Shown piece by piece: positions 8,597 through 17,084 of a DNA stretch of 64,000 nucleotides (position 1 is its first letter; each line of letters starts with the position of its first letter). The stretch spans positions 999,501-1,063,500 of the forward strand of contig NZ_JAVQLW010000001.1 in assembly GCF_031822435.1 (NCBI RefSeq). Reading direction: 5' to 3'. Source of the DNA: Paracoccus sp. MBLB3053. GTDB lineage: Bacteria > Pseudomonadota > Alphaproteobacteria > Rhodobacterales > Rhodobacteraceae. The notes under the pieces were generated by a model. It made no database searches. It was given only the letters and a program-made list of their open reading frames with translations, and was not told where the DNA came from. Made by a program: the position numbers and the translations under genes.

Positions 8597-9348
8597 TCGA
8601 GCTGCCAATCCCTTCGGGCCTCGCGCCGATCCTGCTGGTCGCTTTCCTGACCTATTGTCGTGTCCAGGCCTGCCTTCTGGTCATGCCAGGCTTTTCGATG
8701 CAGGTCGTGCCTTTGCGTGTCCGGGTCGCGCTTGCACTCGCCATCACGCCGCTTTTGAGTGAGCGGTCGCGCATGCCAGGGGACATCGAACTGCTGCCGT
8801 TTGCCCTGCTATGTGGCGCGGAGATCGTGACCGGTCTGGTCCTGGGTGGGATTGTCCGCATTTTTGCCATGGGTCTGGATGTAACGGCTTCGGCCATCGC
8901 GGCGACGGCTTCCTTGTCCCAGATCATCGGCGTGACAAACGAATTCGCCCCGCATCCGATCGGCAATATCCTCAACCTGGCCGGCATCGCCCTCCTGATG
9001 GCGCTTGGCTATCCGCAATTGCTTTGCGATTTTCTTCACCAAAGCCTTTCACTGCGCCCGATAGGCCATTGGCCTGAAATTGCCGAACTTGTGCCACATG
9101 TGCTGGGGCTTTTGCGTCGCGCCTTCATCCTGGCCTTGCTGTTGGCCTCCCCCTTCATTCTTGGCGGATTGCTGTTCCAACTCCTGTCGGGGATAGTCAG
9201 CAAGGCGATGCCTGCGCTTCCGGTCATGTTCGTGGCGGCCCCGGCAGCGATCTTGATGGCATTGCTGGCGCTTGTCGTTCTTGCCCCCGCAATCCTTTCG
9301 ATCTGGGCCCAGGCGGTTCTGGACGTGATGATAAGCATCCGACCATGA
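8593..9348 (+). CDS. fliR: Flagellar export apparatus protein FliR
   Basis: FliR is a membrane subunit of the export gate. The 251-residue product begins at the ATG overlapping the flhA stop; the open frame extends upstream only as shadow of flhA. It contains many hydrophobic helices and family-like stretches: FLTYCRVQACLLVMPGFSMQVVPLRVRVALALAITPLL, LDVTASAIAATASLSQIIG and PFILGGLLFQLLSGIVSKAMPALPVMFVAAPAAILMAL. It overlaps flhB by 4 bp. Confidence 0.94.
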   Translation: MIELPIPSGLAPILLVAFLTYCRVQACLLVMPGFSMQVVPLRVRVALALAITPLLSERSRMPGDIELLPFALLCGAEIVTGLVLGGIVRIFAMGLDVTASAIAATASLSQIIGVTNEFAPHPIGNILNLAGIALLMALGYPQLLCDFLHQSLSLRPIGHWPEIAELVPHVLGLLRRAFILALLLASPFILGGLLFQLLSGIVSKAMPALPVMFVAAPAAILMALLALVVLAPAILSIWAQAVLDVMISIRP

Positions 9349-10454
9349 GCGATCAGGACGAAGACAAGGCATACGAAGCCTCTGAACAGAAGCTCCGCCG
9401 CGCGCGGGAACAGGGCGACATTGCTCGGGCGACGGAATTGAATTCGGCACTGTCCTATCTGGGGCTTTGGGCAGCCGTGCTTTTCATTGCAAACTGGGCC
9501 GCTCCGTCCTGGCTGGCGATGGCAGCACGCGCGCTCGGTGCCGAGCCCTGGCCCGATGGACGCGGCCGATCCACGATGGATATGGCGCGCGCGCTATCGG
9601 GGCATGCGGGGCTTGCCTGTGTGGCCTGCGCCGCGATTATCGCATTGCCGGTCCTTGTCGGTCTGATCGCGCAGCGCGCAATCGTCATTTCACCCAAGAA
9701 GCTGATGCCCGATTTCAACCGGATCAACCCGGTCAAGAATGCGGCGCAGAAATTCGGTCGTTCCGGGCTTGCCTCCTTCACCATCTCTCTTTTCAAGGTT
9801 GTGCTGGTCGGAGCGGGAGGGTGGCTGCTTTATGCGGCGCTGCTCGGCCGGGTGCTCAGCGCCGAGGCGATGTCTGACCTGCAATGGGTGGCCGGGCTTC
9901 GTCTCATCGTGGAACGTGTCGTGCAACTCGCGATCGGCACGGGGCTTGTTCTTGGGCTCATCGATCTGTTGTGGAAGCGGCACGAATTTCTCACCCGTCA
10001 GCGGATGTCGCGCAAAGAGATGCAGGACGAGTTCAAGGAAAGCGAGGGCGATCCGCATATGCGCTCGGCTCGTCGGCAGAAGGCCGTCGACATCGTGCTG
10101 AACTCGATGCTCGCGGATATCGAAAAGGCGGATGTCGTCATCGTCAATCCGACCCATTATGCAGTCGCGCTTGAATGGAAACGCGGAAGCGGACGGGCGC
10201 CTGTCTGTCTGGCGAAGGGTGTCGACCAGATCGCCCTCAAGATCCGCGAGCGTGCGCTTGAAAATCAGGTGCCTATCTGGTCCGACCCACCCTGCGCCAG
10301 GGCGCTCTATGCGACGGTCGGGATCGGCGAAGAAGTCCAGCACGAACATTTTGCCCCCGTCGCTGCGGCGATCCGCTTTGCCGAAGCGATGCGGAAAAAG
10401 ATGCGCGAAGGCTGGGGCGGGTCGTCAGCCGAAAGAAAAAGGGACAGGAAGTGA
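9345..10454 (+). CDS. flhB: Flagellar export switch protein FlhB
   Basis: FlhB controls the change of export substrate from rod/hook to filament. The 369-residue protein has the family N-terminus (DEDKAYEASEQKLRRAREQGDIARATEL), four membrane helices and the cytoplasmic domain with the self-cleavage motif NPTH at residues 268-271 (DVVIVNPTHYAVAL). Cleavage occurs between N and P in the family. The gene overlaps fliR upstream and a GTG-started small gene downstream by 4 bp each. Confidence 0.96.
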   Translation: MSDQDEDKAYEASEQKLRRAREQGDIARATELNSALSYLGLWAAVLFIANWAAPSWLAMAARALGAEPWPDGRGRSTMDMARALSGHAGLACVACAAIIALPVLVGLIAQRAIVISPKKLMPDFNRINPVKNAAQKFGRSGLASFTISLFKVVLVGAGGWLLYAALLGRVLSAEAMSDLQWVAGLRLIVERVVQLAIGTGLVLGLIDLLWKRHEFLTRQRMSRKEMQDEFKESEGDPHMRSARRQKAVDIVLNSMLADIEKADVVIVNPTHYAVALEWKRGSGRAPVCLAKGVDQIALKIRERALENQVPIWSDPPCARALYATVGIGEEVQHEHFAPVAAAIRFAEAMRKKMREGWGGSSAERKRDRK

Positions 10455-10825
10455 GCAGGGCAGGAAAGTCACTTTCCGGCTTGGCCAGATTGGCCAGCCT
10501 TCGATCCGATCTTGAGATGCGGCGCTTTTCCGCCCTCTTGGCACATGTCGAGGCGGCGCGTGCACGTATCGAGGGACTCGAGCGTGAACTGCGGTCCAAT
10601 TATCAGACCGATCACGCTTTTTCGGTCGAGGCGGCGCGACTGGCCAATGCTTTGGCAGGAGAGTGCAGTCGTTCCCTGGTTCAGGCAGAACAAGACCTGC
10701 AAAAGATCTTGCCGAGCTACCACGAGGCAAGGCAATCAGCCGTGCGGGAATTCGGCAGAAAGACGGCCATCGAGGCGATCGGCAAGGCATCTGTGCGCAA
10801 GGAAACGCCAACGAAGCCCCGTTGA
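10451..10825 (+). CDS. FliJ-like coiled-coil protein at the end of the flagellar operon
   Basis: 124 residues starting at a GTG that overlaps the flhB stop (GTGA). It is almost wholly helical and charged (SLRSDLEMRRFSALLAHVEAARARIEGLERELRS, AGECSRSLVQAEQDLQKILPSYHEAR), as in FliJ, the stalk-like export chaperone. No clear sequence signature exists for FliJ, so the assignment rests on shape, size and location. Last gene of the rightward operon; a small GAGGA/TCCTC hairpin follows at 10834-10847. Confidence 0.55.
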   Translation: MSRAGKSLSGLARLASLRSDLEMRRFSALLAHVEAARARIEGLERELRSNYQTDHAFSVEAARLANALAGECSRSLVQAEQDLQKILPSYHEARQSAVREFGRKTAIEAIGKASVRKETPTKPR

Positions 10826-11058
10826 GCCCGCCTGAGGATAAATCCTCGGCATTTCCTGCCCGGCTGCGCGGAACGCTCGCGCCGCCTCATCTGCGAAGCG
10901 CGATCTTCGCTGATCGGTCAAAGCAGATCACGGCCCCGTGTCCGCCCTGTCTCGGCTTCCCCCTTGACCACAGAAAAGGGGCAAGCTTCAACTTCCGGGT
11001 CCGCCCGCATATGATGTGGGTTCGTTTTCTTCTCTCATCATGCTGGATAACCTTTGCG

Positions 11059-11394
11059 ATGATCCGACCCCTCGTTTTCCTTGCCGCTCTGGCCCCGCTT
11101 GCCGCTTGCGCCCCGTCCACGCCCGCACCTCAAACCATGCCAGTCGTCGATCCGGTTCCCATGGTCCCGGTTGCCGGGGTCAGCGGACTCGAATCGCGCG
11201 AGCCCGACGCCTGCAAGGCAAAGAGCTACGTCTCGGCGCTGGGCCAGCCGGGTTCGATCATCCCCAGCCTTGGGGTCACGCGCGACTATCGCGTCGTCGA
11301 ATTCCGGGGAATCGAACCGCAGGAGTATGACCCGCTCCGGATCGTTTTCCGGCTGGATGCTTCGGGCAACATCTACAATATCGACTGCGGCTGA
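11059..11394 (+). CDS. I78-type peptidase-inhibitor lipoprotein (first copy)
   Basis: 111 residues. The N-terminus is a lipoprotein signal (IRPLVFLAALAPLAAC, lipobox LAAC), followed by a Pro/Val-rich linker and an I78-inhibitor-like domain: DACKAKSYVSALGQPGSIIPSL, then YRVVEFRG and the C-terminal LRIVFRLDASGNIYNIDCG. Two Cys in the mature domain could bond. I chose ATG 11059; ATGs at 11011 and 11014 would place extra residues before the signal. Family members inhibit serine proteases; the target here is unknown. The next gene begins 3 bp downstream and is a paralogue. Confidence 0.78.
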   Translation: MIRPLVFLAALAPLAACAPSTPAPQTMPVVDPVPMVPVAGVSGLESREPDACKAKSYVSALGQPGSIIPSLGVTRDYRVVEFRGIEPQEYDPLRIVFRLDASGNIYNIDCG

Positions 11395-11397
11395 TCG

Positions 11398-11670
11398 ATG
11401 TATCCCGTTGCCGCGCTCCTTGCGCTGTCGCTGGTGACCCTGACCGGTTGCACCAACGTTGCTTCCTCTGCGGATGCAAAGGTTGACTGCGGGGCTGAGG
11501 CGTTGCGCGGGTTGGTGGGTCAGCCGCGCGCGGTTCTCGAGCAGGTGGACCTGCCCGAAGGTTCGCGGGTGATCGGCGCAAAGCAGGCTGTGACGATGGA
11601 TTTTCGTCCGACCCGCCTCAACGTCGAGATCGGAGCGGACGATCGCATCGCGCGGCTGGGCTGTTACTGA
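11398..11670 (+). CDS. I78-type peptidase-inhibitor lipoprotein (second copy)
   Basis: 90 residues with a lipoprotein signal (PVAALLALSLVTLTGC, lipobox LTGC) and a short I78-like domain: CGAEALRGLVGQPRAVLEQVDLPEGSRVIG, DFRPTRLNVEIGADDRIARLGCY. The pattern Cys...GQP...DFRPxRLN is typical of I78 proteins and is closer to the family than the first copy. It follows that copy after 3 bp, so they are co-transcribed. Both would be envelope-anchored protease inhibitors. Confidence 0.85.
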   Translation: MYPVAALLALSLVTLTGCTNVASSADAKVDCGAEALRGLVGQPRAVLEQVDLPEGSRVIGAKQAVTMDFRPTRLNVEIGADDRIARLGCY

Positions 11671-11682
11671 CCTTGAAAGACG

Positions 11683-11717
11683 GGCAAGGGCGTCGACAGA
11701 ATTCCGACGCCCTTGCC
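11683..11717. terminator. 13-bp perfect inverted repeat, possible bidirectional terminator
   Basis: Arms GGCAAGGGCGTCG (11683-11695) and CGACGCCCTTGCC (11705-11717) pair perfectly around a 9-base loop. It lies between the end of the rightward I78 gene and the end of the leftward tRNA-Cys gene, where a shared terminator is expected. The T-run is poor on both sides (only TTT on the minus strand), so it may be a structured element rather than an efficient terminator. Confidence 0.5.
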
Positions 11718-11784
11718 ACGACGTCAACCGCAGCCATGATCGCCGCGGGCCATGCGTCAATCGAGAGATATTCGAGAAGAAATG

Positions 11785-11858
11785 TGGAGGCGGGTACCGG
11801 AATCGAACCGGTCTTCACGGATTTGCAATCCGCTGCGTAACCTCTCCGCCAACCCGCC
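11785..11858 (-). tRNA. tRNA-Cys (GCA)
   Basis: The minus strand folds as a 74-nt tRNA with acceptor GGCGGGT/ACCCGCC, discriminator T, encoded CCA, anticodon stem CGGAT/ATCCG around GCA, and T-arm ACCGGTTCGATTCCGGT. The T73 discriminator and GCA anticodon fit cysteine. Confidence 0.97.
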
Positions 11859-11927
11859 GTTGCCGTAGCATGTGGGGGTTTAGCCGCTTCGGCGGCGCGG
11901 CGCAAGACGGGGAATGTTGCCTGCGCG

Positions 11928-13202
11928 TCAACGTTGGCCGGGGCGGTACATGTAGTCCCTTCGGAAGGGATAGGCCGAGTCCGACCCCGGCAGGCCGGGG
12001 ATTTCATCGCCCGGGCCCGGCCGCGAGATCAGAATTTGGTACAGCGAAACCCATCTTTCGGTGAATGCCAGCGCACATCCGGCAAGATAGAGGCGGTAGG
12101 AACGCAACACCTCGGCAGCGTTCTCGGGCGCGCGATCCCGGGCAAGAATCGATTCCGCCTCGGGCAGGCATGCCTCGAGCCGGTCGGACCATGACCACAA
12201 TGTCCGCGCGTAATGAGGCCGCAGGTTTTCGACATCCAGCATTTCCAGGCCGACGCCCGACAGGCTGCTGATGGCACGGCTGACATGGACAAGTTCGCCG
12301 CCCGGAAAGATGAACTTTTCGATGAAATCACCCATCCCGCCACCGACATCCCCATGACCGAGCCCGCTGACGGTGATTCCGTGGTTGAGTGCCAGGCCGC
12401 CTGGTCGAAGCAGGTCGCGGATGCAGCCAAAATAGGTTGTGAGATTGGCGCGTCCGACATGTTCGAACATGCCGACCGAGGCAAGCTTGTCGAAAGGCGC
12501 CTCGGGCTTCAGATCGCGATAGTCGCACAACAGGATCTGCACGCGTTCCGACAGACCTCGTTCATCGATCATGCGAGAGACGTGATTGAACTGGTTTTTC
12601 GACAGGGTGATGCCTGTCGCCTTCACCCCGTAATTCTCGGCCGCATGCATCAGCAAGCCACCCCAGCCTGCGCCTATGTCGGCGAAACGTTCGCCTTCGC
12701 GCAGGTCGAGCTTGCGGCAGATATGATCGAGCTTGGCGACCTGGGCCTCGGCCAGGGTCATCTGCGGGTCACGAAAGTAAGCGCAGGAATAGACCCGCAG
12801 CGGATCAAGCCACATCTGGTAGAATTCATCCGAGACATCGTAATGCGAACGGATCTGTGCCGCGTCGCGTTCGCGATTGTGACGGCGGACCGAATTGATG
12901 CGCCGTAGCGCAAGCTTCCAGGTGGGCGGCTTTCCCCGCCTGCGCTGCTGCGGGATTAGTGCGGCGACGGCGGCCATCAGGTCGCGCATGCTGCCCAGGA
13001 CGGAAACCCGGCCAGCAACGATCGCCTCGCCCACTGCGCCCAGGTTGCCGCTGGCCATTGCGGCAAGCGGGGCAAGGTCCGCGAAGGCAAGTTCGACCTT
13101 GGCGGAGGCGGGCCCCAGCGTCGTTCCCGAGGGCAGCCGGATACGCAGCGGCACTGCCAGGGTTTCGAGCCTGCTTTCGATTACATGGTCCAGGGCAGTC
13201 AT
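11928..13202 (-). CDS. Cyclopropane-fatty-acyl-phospholipid synthase family methyltransferase
   Basis: 424 residues. CFA synthases transfer a methylene group from S-adenosylmethionine to unsaturated acyl chains of membrane phospholipids. Visible: a SCP2-like N-terminal domain (residues 1-85), HYDVSDEFYQMWLDPLRVYSCAYF, the SAM-binding DIGAGWGGLLMHAAENYGVKATGITLSKNQ, and SVGMFEHVG. Some relatives act on other lipids, so the generic family name is used. The gene is monocistronic, set between tRNA-Cys and tRNA-Gly. Confidence 0.9.
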   Translation of the reverse strand: MTALDHVIESRLETLAVPLRIRLPSGTTLGPASAKVELAFADLAPLAAMASGNLGAVGEAIVAGRVSVLGSMRDLMAAVAALIPQQRRRGKPPTWKLALRRINSVRRHNRERDAAQIRSHYDVSDEFYQMWLDPLRVYSCAYFRDPQMTLAEAQVAKLDHICRKLDLREGERFADIGAGWGGLLMHAAENYGVKATGITLSKNQFNHVSRMIDERGLSERVQILLCDYRDLKPEAPFDKLASVGMFEHVGRANLTTYFGCIRDLLRPGGLALNHGITVSGLGHGDVGGGMGDFIEKFIFPGGELVHVSRAISSLSGVGLEMLDVENLRPHYARTLWSWSDRLEACLPEAESILARDRAPENAAEVLRSYRLYLAGCALAFTERWVSLYQILISRPGPGDEIPGLPGSDSAYPFRRDYMYRPGQR

Positions 13203-13323
13203 GGCCTACCTCGTCAAGCACTTGGAGGCGGCGCAGAGCCTCCTCTGCCATACGAGGAATAAATAAATCCGAGAGTCGCCCGGCCGGTCAAGTCTTCAGC
13301 TCAGCAAGCCATCCACCGACCTG

Positions 13324-13354
13324 AAAAAGCAAAAGCGGCCCGAAGGCCGCTTTG
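13324..13354 (-). terminator. Rho-independent terminator of tRNA-Gly
   Basis: AGCGGCC (13334-13340) pairs with GGCCGCT (13345-13351) around a 4-base loop. On the minus strand the stem is followed by TTTT, GC, TTTTT, a good terminator tail. It lies 23 bp beyond the 3' end of tRNA-Gly. Confidence 0.75.
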
Positions 13355-13376
13355 CTTTGTTTCCCGAAGGATTTTT

Positions 13377-13451
13377 TGGAGCGGGCGATGAGATTCGAAC
13401 TCACGACCCTAACCTTGGCAAGGTTATGCTCTACCCCTGAGCTACGCCCGC
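13377..13451 (-). tRNA. tRNA-Gly (GCC)
   Basis: The minus strand gives a 75-nt tRNA: acceptor GCGGGCG/CGCCCGC, D-arm GCTCAGGGGTAGAGC, anticodon arm AACCT TGCCAAG with GCC, T-arm GTGAGTTCGAATCTCAT, and encoded CCA. The anticodon GCC reads glycine. Confidence 0.97.
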
Positions 13452-13772
13452 ACTCCGTACCGTTGGCTTCGTTCGCCGCCGGTGAGCGGTCATTTATGGG
13501 AGGCTGCCGGGGGGCGCAAGAGGAAAAAGCACAAACACGAAAAAAATTGTGAACTTTTTTCCGATTGCGTCAGCACAGGCGAAAGGTCGGGTGCCAGGCA
13601 ACGTCTTTCCGATTTGCGATCCAGGAGAGGACCGCATCTGAAGGCCCGAATCTGCTGGGCCCGAGCTGACGCGTCGGACCCAGACTTGCTTCGAGAGAGA
13701 AAGCCAGATAGAAATACTAAACTATTAATCCGCGTCAAGCGGTCATCTGATCCCGAACTCGGGACGGCATTC
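13452..13772. promoter_or_regulatory. Intergenic region with promoters for tRNA-Gly and entE
   Basis: 321 bp without a gene, clearly more AT-rich than its surroundings. It holds a GAAAAAA/TTTTTTC inverted repeat (13539-13561) of unknown role and an AT-rich block at 13710-13730 (ATACTAAACTATTAAT) some 45 bp before entE, which could be a promoter or iron-regulator site. On the minus strand TTGCGC followed by CATAAA with a 15-bp spacer (around 13490-13516) could serve tRNA-Gly. The open frame upstream of entE that covers this stretch has composition unlike a protein. All sites are by eye. Confidence 0.35.
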
Positions 13773-15410
13773 ATGGGGACAGCAAGTTCGATGGTCGATT
13801 TCACGCCTTGGCCGCAGGATCTCGCGGCACGTTATCGCGATGCAGGGTATTGGATCGATCGCCCGCTGACCCGCATTCTTGATGGCCAGTTGTCCGCAAG
13901 CGGGGCGCATGAGGCGATCATATGCGGTGACCGGCGCTTCACCTATGCCGATCTGGATGCGCTTTCGCGAAACCTGGCGGGGCGCCTGGCCGAAACGGGA
14001 CTGGGCCATGGCGATACCGCACTGGTCCAACTTCCGAACCTGGCCGAGCTTTACATTGTCTTCTTCGCGCTGCTTCGCATCGGGGTCGTTCCGGTCAACG
14101 CGCTGTTCAGCCATCGCAGAATGGAAATGGCGGAATACTTCCGTCAGGTCGAGCCCGCGCTTGTCATCGGCTCGCGAGGGCATGAGCTGTTTCGCGACAA
14201 TCAGTTCGCAGACGAGCTGCGCGGGCTTGGCGCCGGGCTGCTGCTGCTTTTGGACGATGAAGATCCCGCGATCTCACTGAAGCATTGGCTGACGCCGGGA
14301 CCAGCCTTGCCCGAAAATTCCGCTCCGACACCTCCCCACGAGGTCGCCTTCTTCCAACTCTCCGGGGGCAGCACCGGGACGCCGAAGCTGATCCCGCGAA
14401 CCCATAACGATTATGATTACAGCATTCGCGCCAGCGTCGAGATCTGTGGGGTGACGGCCGAGACGCGCTTTCTTTGCGCCCTGCCGGCCGGGCACAATTT
14501 CCCGCTCAGTTCGCCCGGCGCTCTGGGGGTGTTCCATGCCGGCGGAACGGTGGTGATGGCTCCCAGCCCCGAACCGATGACATGTTTCGATCTGATCGCG
14601 GCCGAGCGTGTCACCATGGTCCCTCTGGTCCCGCCCGCCGTCGCGCTTTGGCTGAGATTGGCCGAAGATGATCCGGTCCGCCGGGAACAACTTGCCAGTC
14701 TCGACCTCATGCTCGTCGGTGGGGCGAGCTTTGCCGAGGCGACGGCGCGCCGCGTGCCCGAGCTCCTGGGATGCCGCTTGCAGCAGGTCTTCGGGATGGC
14801 CGAAGGGCTGGTGAACTATACCCGGCTTGATGACCCGCCCGAACTGGTCTTCGCGACCCAGGGACGCCCGATCAGTCCCGATGACGAAGTACGCGTGCTA
14901 GACGAAGCGGGCAATCCGGTGCAGGACGGAACCCCCGGTGCGCTGGCGACGCGGGGGCCATATACATTTCGTGGTTATTATCGCAGCCCTGAACACAATG
15001 CCCGCGCTTTTGACGCCGACGGGTTCTATCACTCCGGCGATGTGGTGGTGCGCGAGAGCGGTTATCTGCGCGTCGTCGGACGCATCAAGGACCAGATCAA
15101 TCGGGGCGGTGAAAAGATCGCGGCCGAAGAAATCGAGAACCTGCTGCTGCGTCATGCCGATATCACCCATGCCGCGCTTGTCGCGACCCCGGATGCGCAT
15201 CTGGGTGAGAAGAGCTGCGCCTTTCTTGTGTTGCGCGATGGCTCCGAGAAGCTTGGCCCGCCCGCGTTGCGGCGCCACCTGCTGGCATTGGGCATCGCGG
15301 AATACAAGCTTCCCGATCGCTTCCGCTTTGTAAGTGCCTTGCCGCTGACTGCGGTCGGCAAGATCGACAAGCGCCGCCTGCGCGAGAGCCTCGTCAATGA
15401 AAACGCCTGA
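13773..15410 (+). CDS. entE: 2,3-dihydroxybenzoate-AMP ligase (EntE/DhbE type)
   Basis: The enzyme adenylates 2,3-dihydroxybenzoate and loads it on an aryl carrier protein. About 545 residues. Family N-terminus DFTPWPQDLAARYRDAGYWIDRPL, AMP-binding loop SGGSTGTPKLIPRTHNDY, the aryl-pocket stretch ALPAGHNFPLSSPG, then QQVFGMAEGLVNYTRLDDP, and C-terminal GRIKDQINRGGEKIAAEEIE with the catalytic Lys in AVGKIDKRRL. ATG 13773 has GGGA 8 nt upstream; ATG 13791 aligns better with EntE but has a poorer site. The carrier gene follows 11 bp later. Salicylate specificity cannot be excluded, but the entCBA neighbours argue for dihydroxybenzoate. Confidence 0.92.
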   Translation: MGTASSMVDFTPWPQDLAARYRDAGYWIDRPLTRILDGQLSASGAHEAIICGDRRFTYADLDALSRNLAGRLAETGLGHGDTALVQLPNLAELYIVFFALLRIGVVPVNALFSHRRMEMAEYFRQVEPALVIGSRGHELFRDNQFADELRGLGAGLLLLLDDEDPAISLKHWLTPGPALPENSAPTPPHEVAFFQLSGGSTGTPKLIPRTHNDYDYSIRASVEICGVTAETRFLCALPAGHNFPLSSPGALGVFHAGGTVVMAPSPEPMTCFDLIAAERVTMVPLVPPAVALWLRLAEDDPVRREQLASLDLMLVGGASFAEATARRVPELLGCRLQQVFGMAEGLVNYTRLDDPPELVFATQGRPISPDDEVRVLDEAGNPVQDGTPGALATRGPYTFRGYYRSPEHNARAFDADGFYHSGDVVVRESGYLRVVGRIKDQINRGGEKIAAEEIENLLLRHADITHAALVATPDAHLGEKSCAFLVLRDGSEKLGPPALRRHLLALGIAEYKLPDRFRFVSALPLTAVGKIDKRRLRESLVNENA

Positions 15411-15421
15411 AAGGACCCCGG

Positions 15422-15664
15422 ATGACCACACTTGAAAAAACCGAGCTCAGCCCCGAATGGCTGGCCGAGCGCGTCGGGCGGATGATCGAGGACGAGTGCG
15501 AAATCGACCCGGCCGAGAATCTTGTTCTCTACGGGCTTGATTCCATCGCGGTGATGACCTTTTCGGCAGAGCTGAAGCAGGTGGGCATCGCGGCGAGTTT
15601 CGAGGAACTGGCGCGCGAGCCCACACTGAACGCCTGGTGGGCGCTGATTGCGGCGCGGCGTTAG
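15422..15664 (+). CDS. Free-standing aryl carrier protein
   Basis: 80 residues, equal in size to one carrier domain. The phosphopantetheine site is GLDSIAVM with Ser41, in an acidic four-helix pattern (LAERVGRMIEDECEIDPAENLVLYGLDSI). In E. coli and Vibrio this domain is fused to isochorismatase (EntB/VibB); here it is separate and placed after entE. It would hold the dihydroxybenzoyl thioester for an NRPS or amide synthase not present in the window. Its stop overlaps the convergent entA stop by 4 bp. Confidence 0.88.
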   Translation: MTTLEKTELSPEWLAERVGRMIEDECEIDPAENLVLYGLDSIAVMTFSAELKQVGIAASFEELAREPTLNAWWALIAARR

Positions 15665-16434
15665 GCCCGCAGCGTCGCCCCCCCATCGACATACAGGTCG
15701 GCCATGGTGACATGGCCGGCCTGATCGGACAGCAGGTACATCACTGCCGCCGCAATATCCTCGGGTGTGGCGATCTTCTTCAGCGGAATGCCGGTCCGGA
15801 ACGCCTCGAGGCTGCCCTCGATCACCGCGCGTTCGCCGCTGCCATCCTTTTCGGTCCACATCCCGGTCTGCATCGGCGTCAGGGTCGATCCGGGGGCGAC
15901 GATATTGCAGCGCACGCCCTTGCCCGCGAGTTCCAGGCCGAGGCAACGGATGAGCATTGTTGCCGCTGCCTTCGAGGCTGCATAGGCCCCCATGTTCAGG
16001 CGCGGCACTCCGGCAGCGTTCGAACTGACCGAAACGATCGCGCCCCGGCCATGCCGTGCCATGGCCCGACCCAGCGCGCGGGTGACGTTGAAACTGCCGG
16101 TGGCATTGATGTCGATGACTCGCTGCCACTCCGCGTCCGGCAGGTCCAGCAACGGACCGACCGCCAGCACGCCGGCGGCATGGACGCCAAGGCCCAGGGG
16201 GCCGTGCTCAGCTTCGGCAGTGGCAACCAGCGCTTCGGCCGCCTCGGCGTCGCGAACGTCAAGGGGCATTACTGACGCACCGGCAGGAGCCTCGTAGGAG
16301 GCCAGTGCCGCCTCGGTATCGGTTGCTACCACCCGCGCGCCCGCTTCCAGCAGCAAGCGCGTGACGGCCTGACCAATTCCGCCCGCCGCGCCGGTCACGA
16401 TGGTCAGCGTATTCTGAAAACCGCTCAGGCGCAT
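15661..16434 (-). CDS. entA: 2,3-dihydro-2,3-dihydroxybenzoate dehydrogenase
   Basis: The enzyme oxidises 2,3-dihydro-2,3-dihydroxybenzoate to 2,3-dihydroxybenzoate with NAD. The 257-residue short-chain dehydrogenase shows the cofactor loop TGAAGGIGQAV, HAAGVL in place of NNAG (as in EntA), the catalytic Ser of VSVSSNAAGVPRLNM and YAASK. The stretch RLNMGAYAASKAA and DLYVDGGATL also fit EntA. It is the last gene of the leftward entC-entB-entA unit and overlaps the isochorismatase by 10 bp. Confidence 0.92.
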   Translation of the reverse strand: MRLSGFQNTLTIVTGAAGGIGQAVTRLLLEAGARVVATDTEAALASYEAPAGASVMPLDVRDAEAAEALVATAEAEHGPLGLGVHAAGVLAVGPLLDLPDAEWQRVIDINATGSFNVTRALGRAMARHGRGAIVSVSSNAAGVPRLNMGAYAASKAAATMLIRCLGLELAGKGVRCNIVAPGSTLTPMQTGMWTEKDGSGERAVIEGSLEAFRTGIPLKKIATPEDIAAAVMYLLSDQAGHVTMADLYVDGGATLRA

Positions 16435-17084
16435 GCTTTTCCGTCCTTGATTTTCATGGCCGCCAGGGCCGCGTCCGTGTTCAAGGGCACGCCGCAGGTG
16501 GCCGCGATCCAGCCCATCGCCATGTCGTGCTTGTCGCGATTGAAATCGGCCTGGGCATCCGCGACGGCGAACGTCTCGATATCGCGCTGGAATGCTTCGA
16601 CTGCGGTCGCGAGGCAGCCGATATGGGCATAGATCCCGCAGATCATGAGCTGATCGCGACTGCGTGCCCGCATCAGGTGTTCAAGATTCGACCGCTGGAA
16701 GGCGCTGTAGCGATGCTTCAGCAGGACGATATCGTCACCTTCCGGCGCAAGCTCGGGCAGGATGTCCTGATCCTCGGGGGCGGCACTCATGCCTGGTCCC
16801 CACAGATCGGCCTGAAGGCCCCGGTCGGGGCGGAACTGGTTTCCCTTTTGAGCGGTATAGAAGACGGGAATTCCCGCCGCGCGCGCCGAGCCGATCAGCC
16901 GGGCGATATTGTCGATGGCCGGGGCAAGCGGACTTCCGGCGGGAAAAGGACGGCAGAAATAGCGCTGCATGTCATGGACAAGCAGCGCAAGCCTGTCTCG
17001 CTGCGGCAGCCAGGGGCCGCGGGCCTTAGGCAATTCGCTGGTGCGAGGCAGGTCATATGCGGGGATGCCGGGCAGGGCCATCAA
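16425..17084 (-). CDS. entB: Isochorismatase (EntB N-terminal domain only)
   Basis: Hydrolyses isochorismate to 2,3-dihydro-2,3-dihydroxybenzoate and pyruvate. 219 residues with the family pattern: LPQRDRLALLVHDMQRYF (Asp38), YTAQKGNQ, DIVLLKHRYSAFQRSNLE (catalytic Lys) and MICGIYAHIGCLATAVEAF. The protein ends where EntB would continue into its aryl carrier domain; that domain is encoded separately at 15422-15664. The ATG overlaps the entC stop. Confidence 0.93.
   Translation of the reverse strand: MMALPGIPAYDLPRTSELPKARGPWLPQRDRLALLVHDMQRYFCRPFPAGSPLAPAIDNIARLIGSARAAGIPVFYTAQKGNQFRPDRGLQADLWGPGMSAAPEDQDILPELAPEGDDIVLLKHRYSAFQRSNLEHLMRARSRDQLMICGIYAHIGCLATAVEAFQRDIETFAVADAQADFNRDKHDMAMGWIAATCGVPLNTDAALAAMKIKDGKACA

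Noticed and set aside
13539..13561. GAAAAAA/TTTTTTC inverted repeat as a terminator
   Set aside because: The A/T-only stem is weak, and no gene ends immediately before it on either strand; kept only as a note in the intergenic entry.
13482..13772. N-terminal extension of the entE open frame
   Set aside because: The extra 97 residues are Lys/Arg/Ser-rich, fall in an AT-rich intergenic stretch and precede a family-like EntE N-terminus with its own ribosome site.
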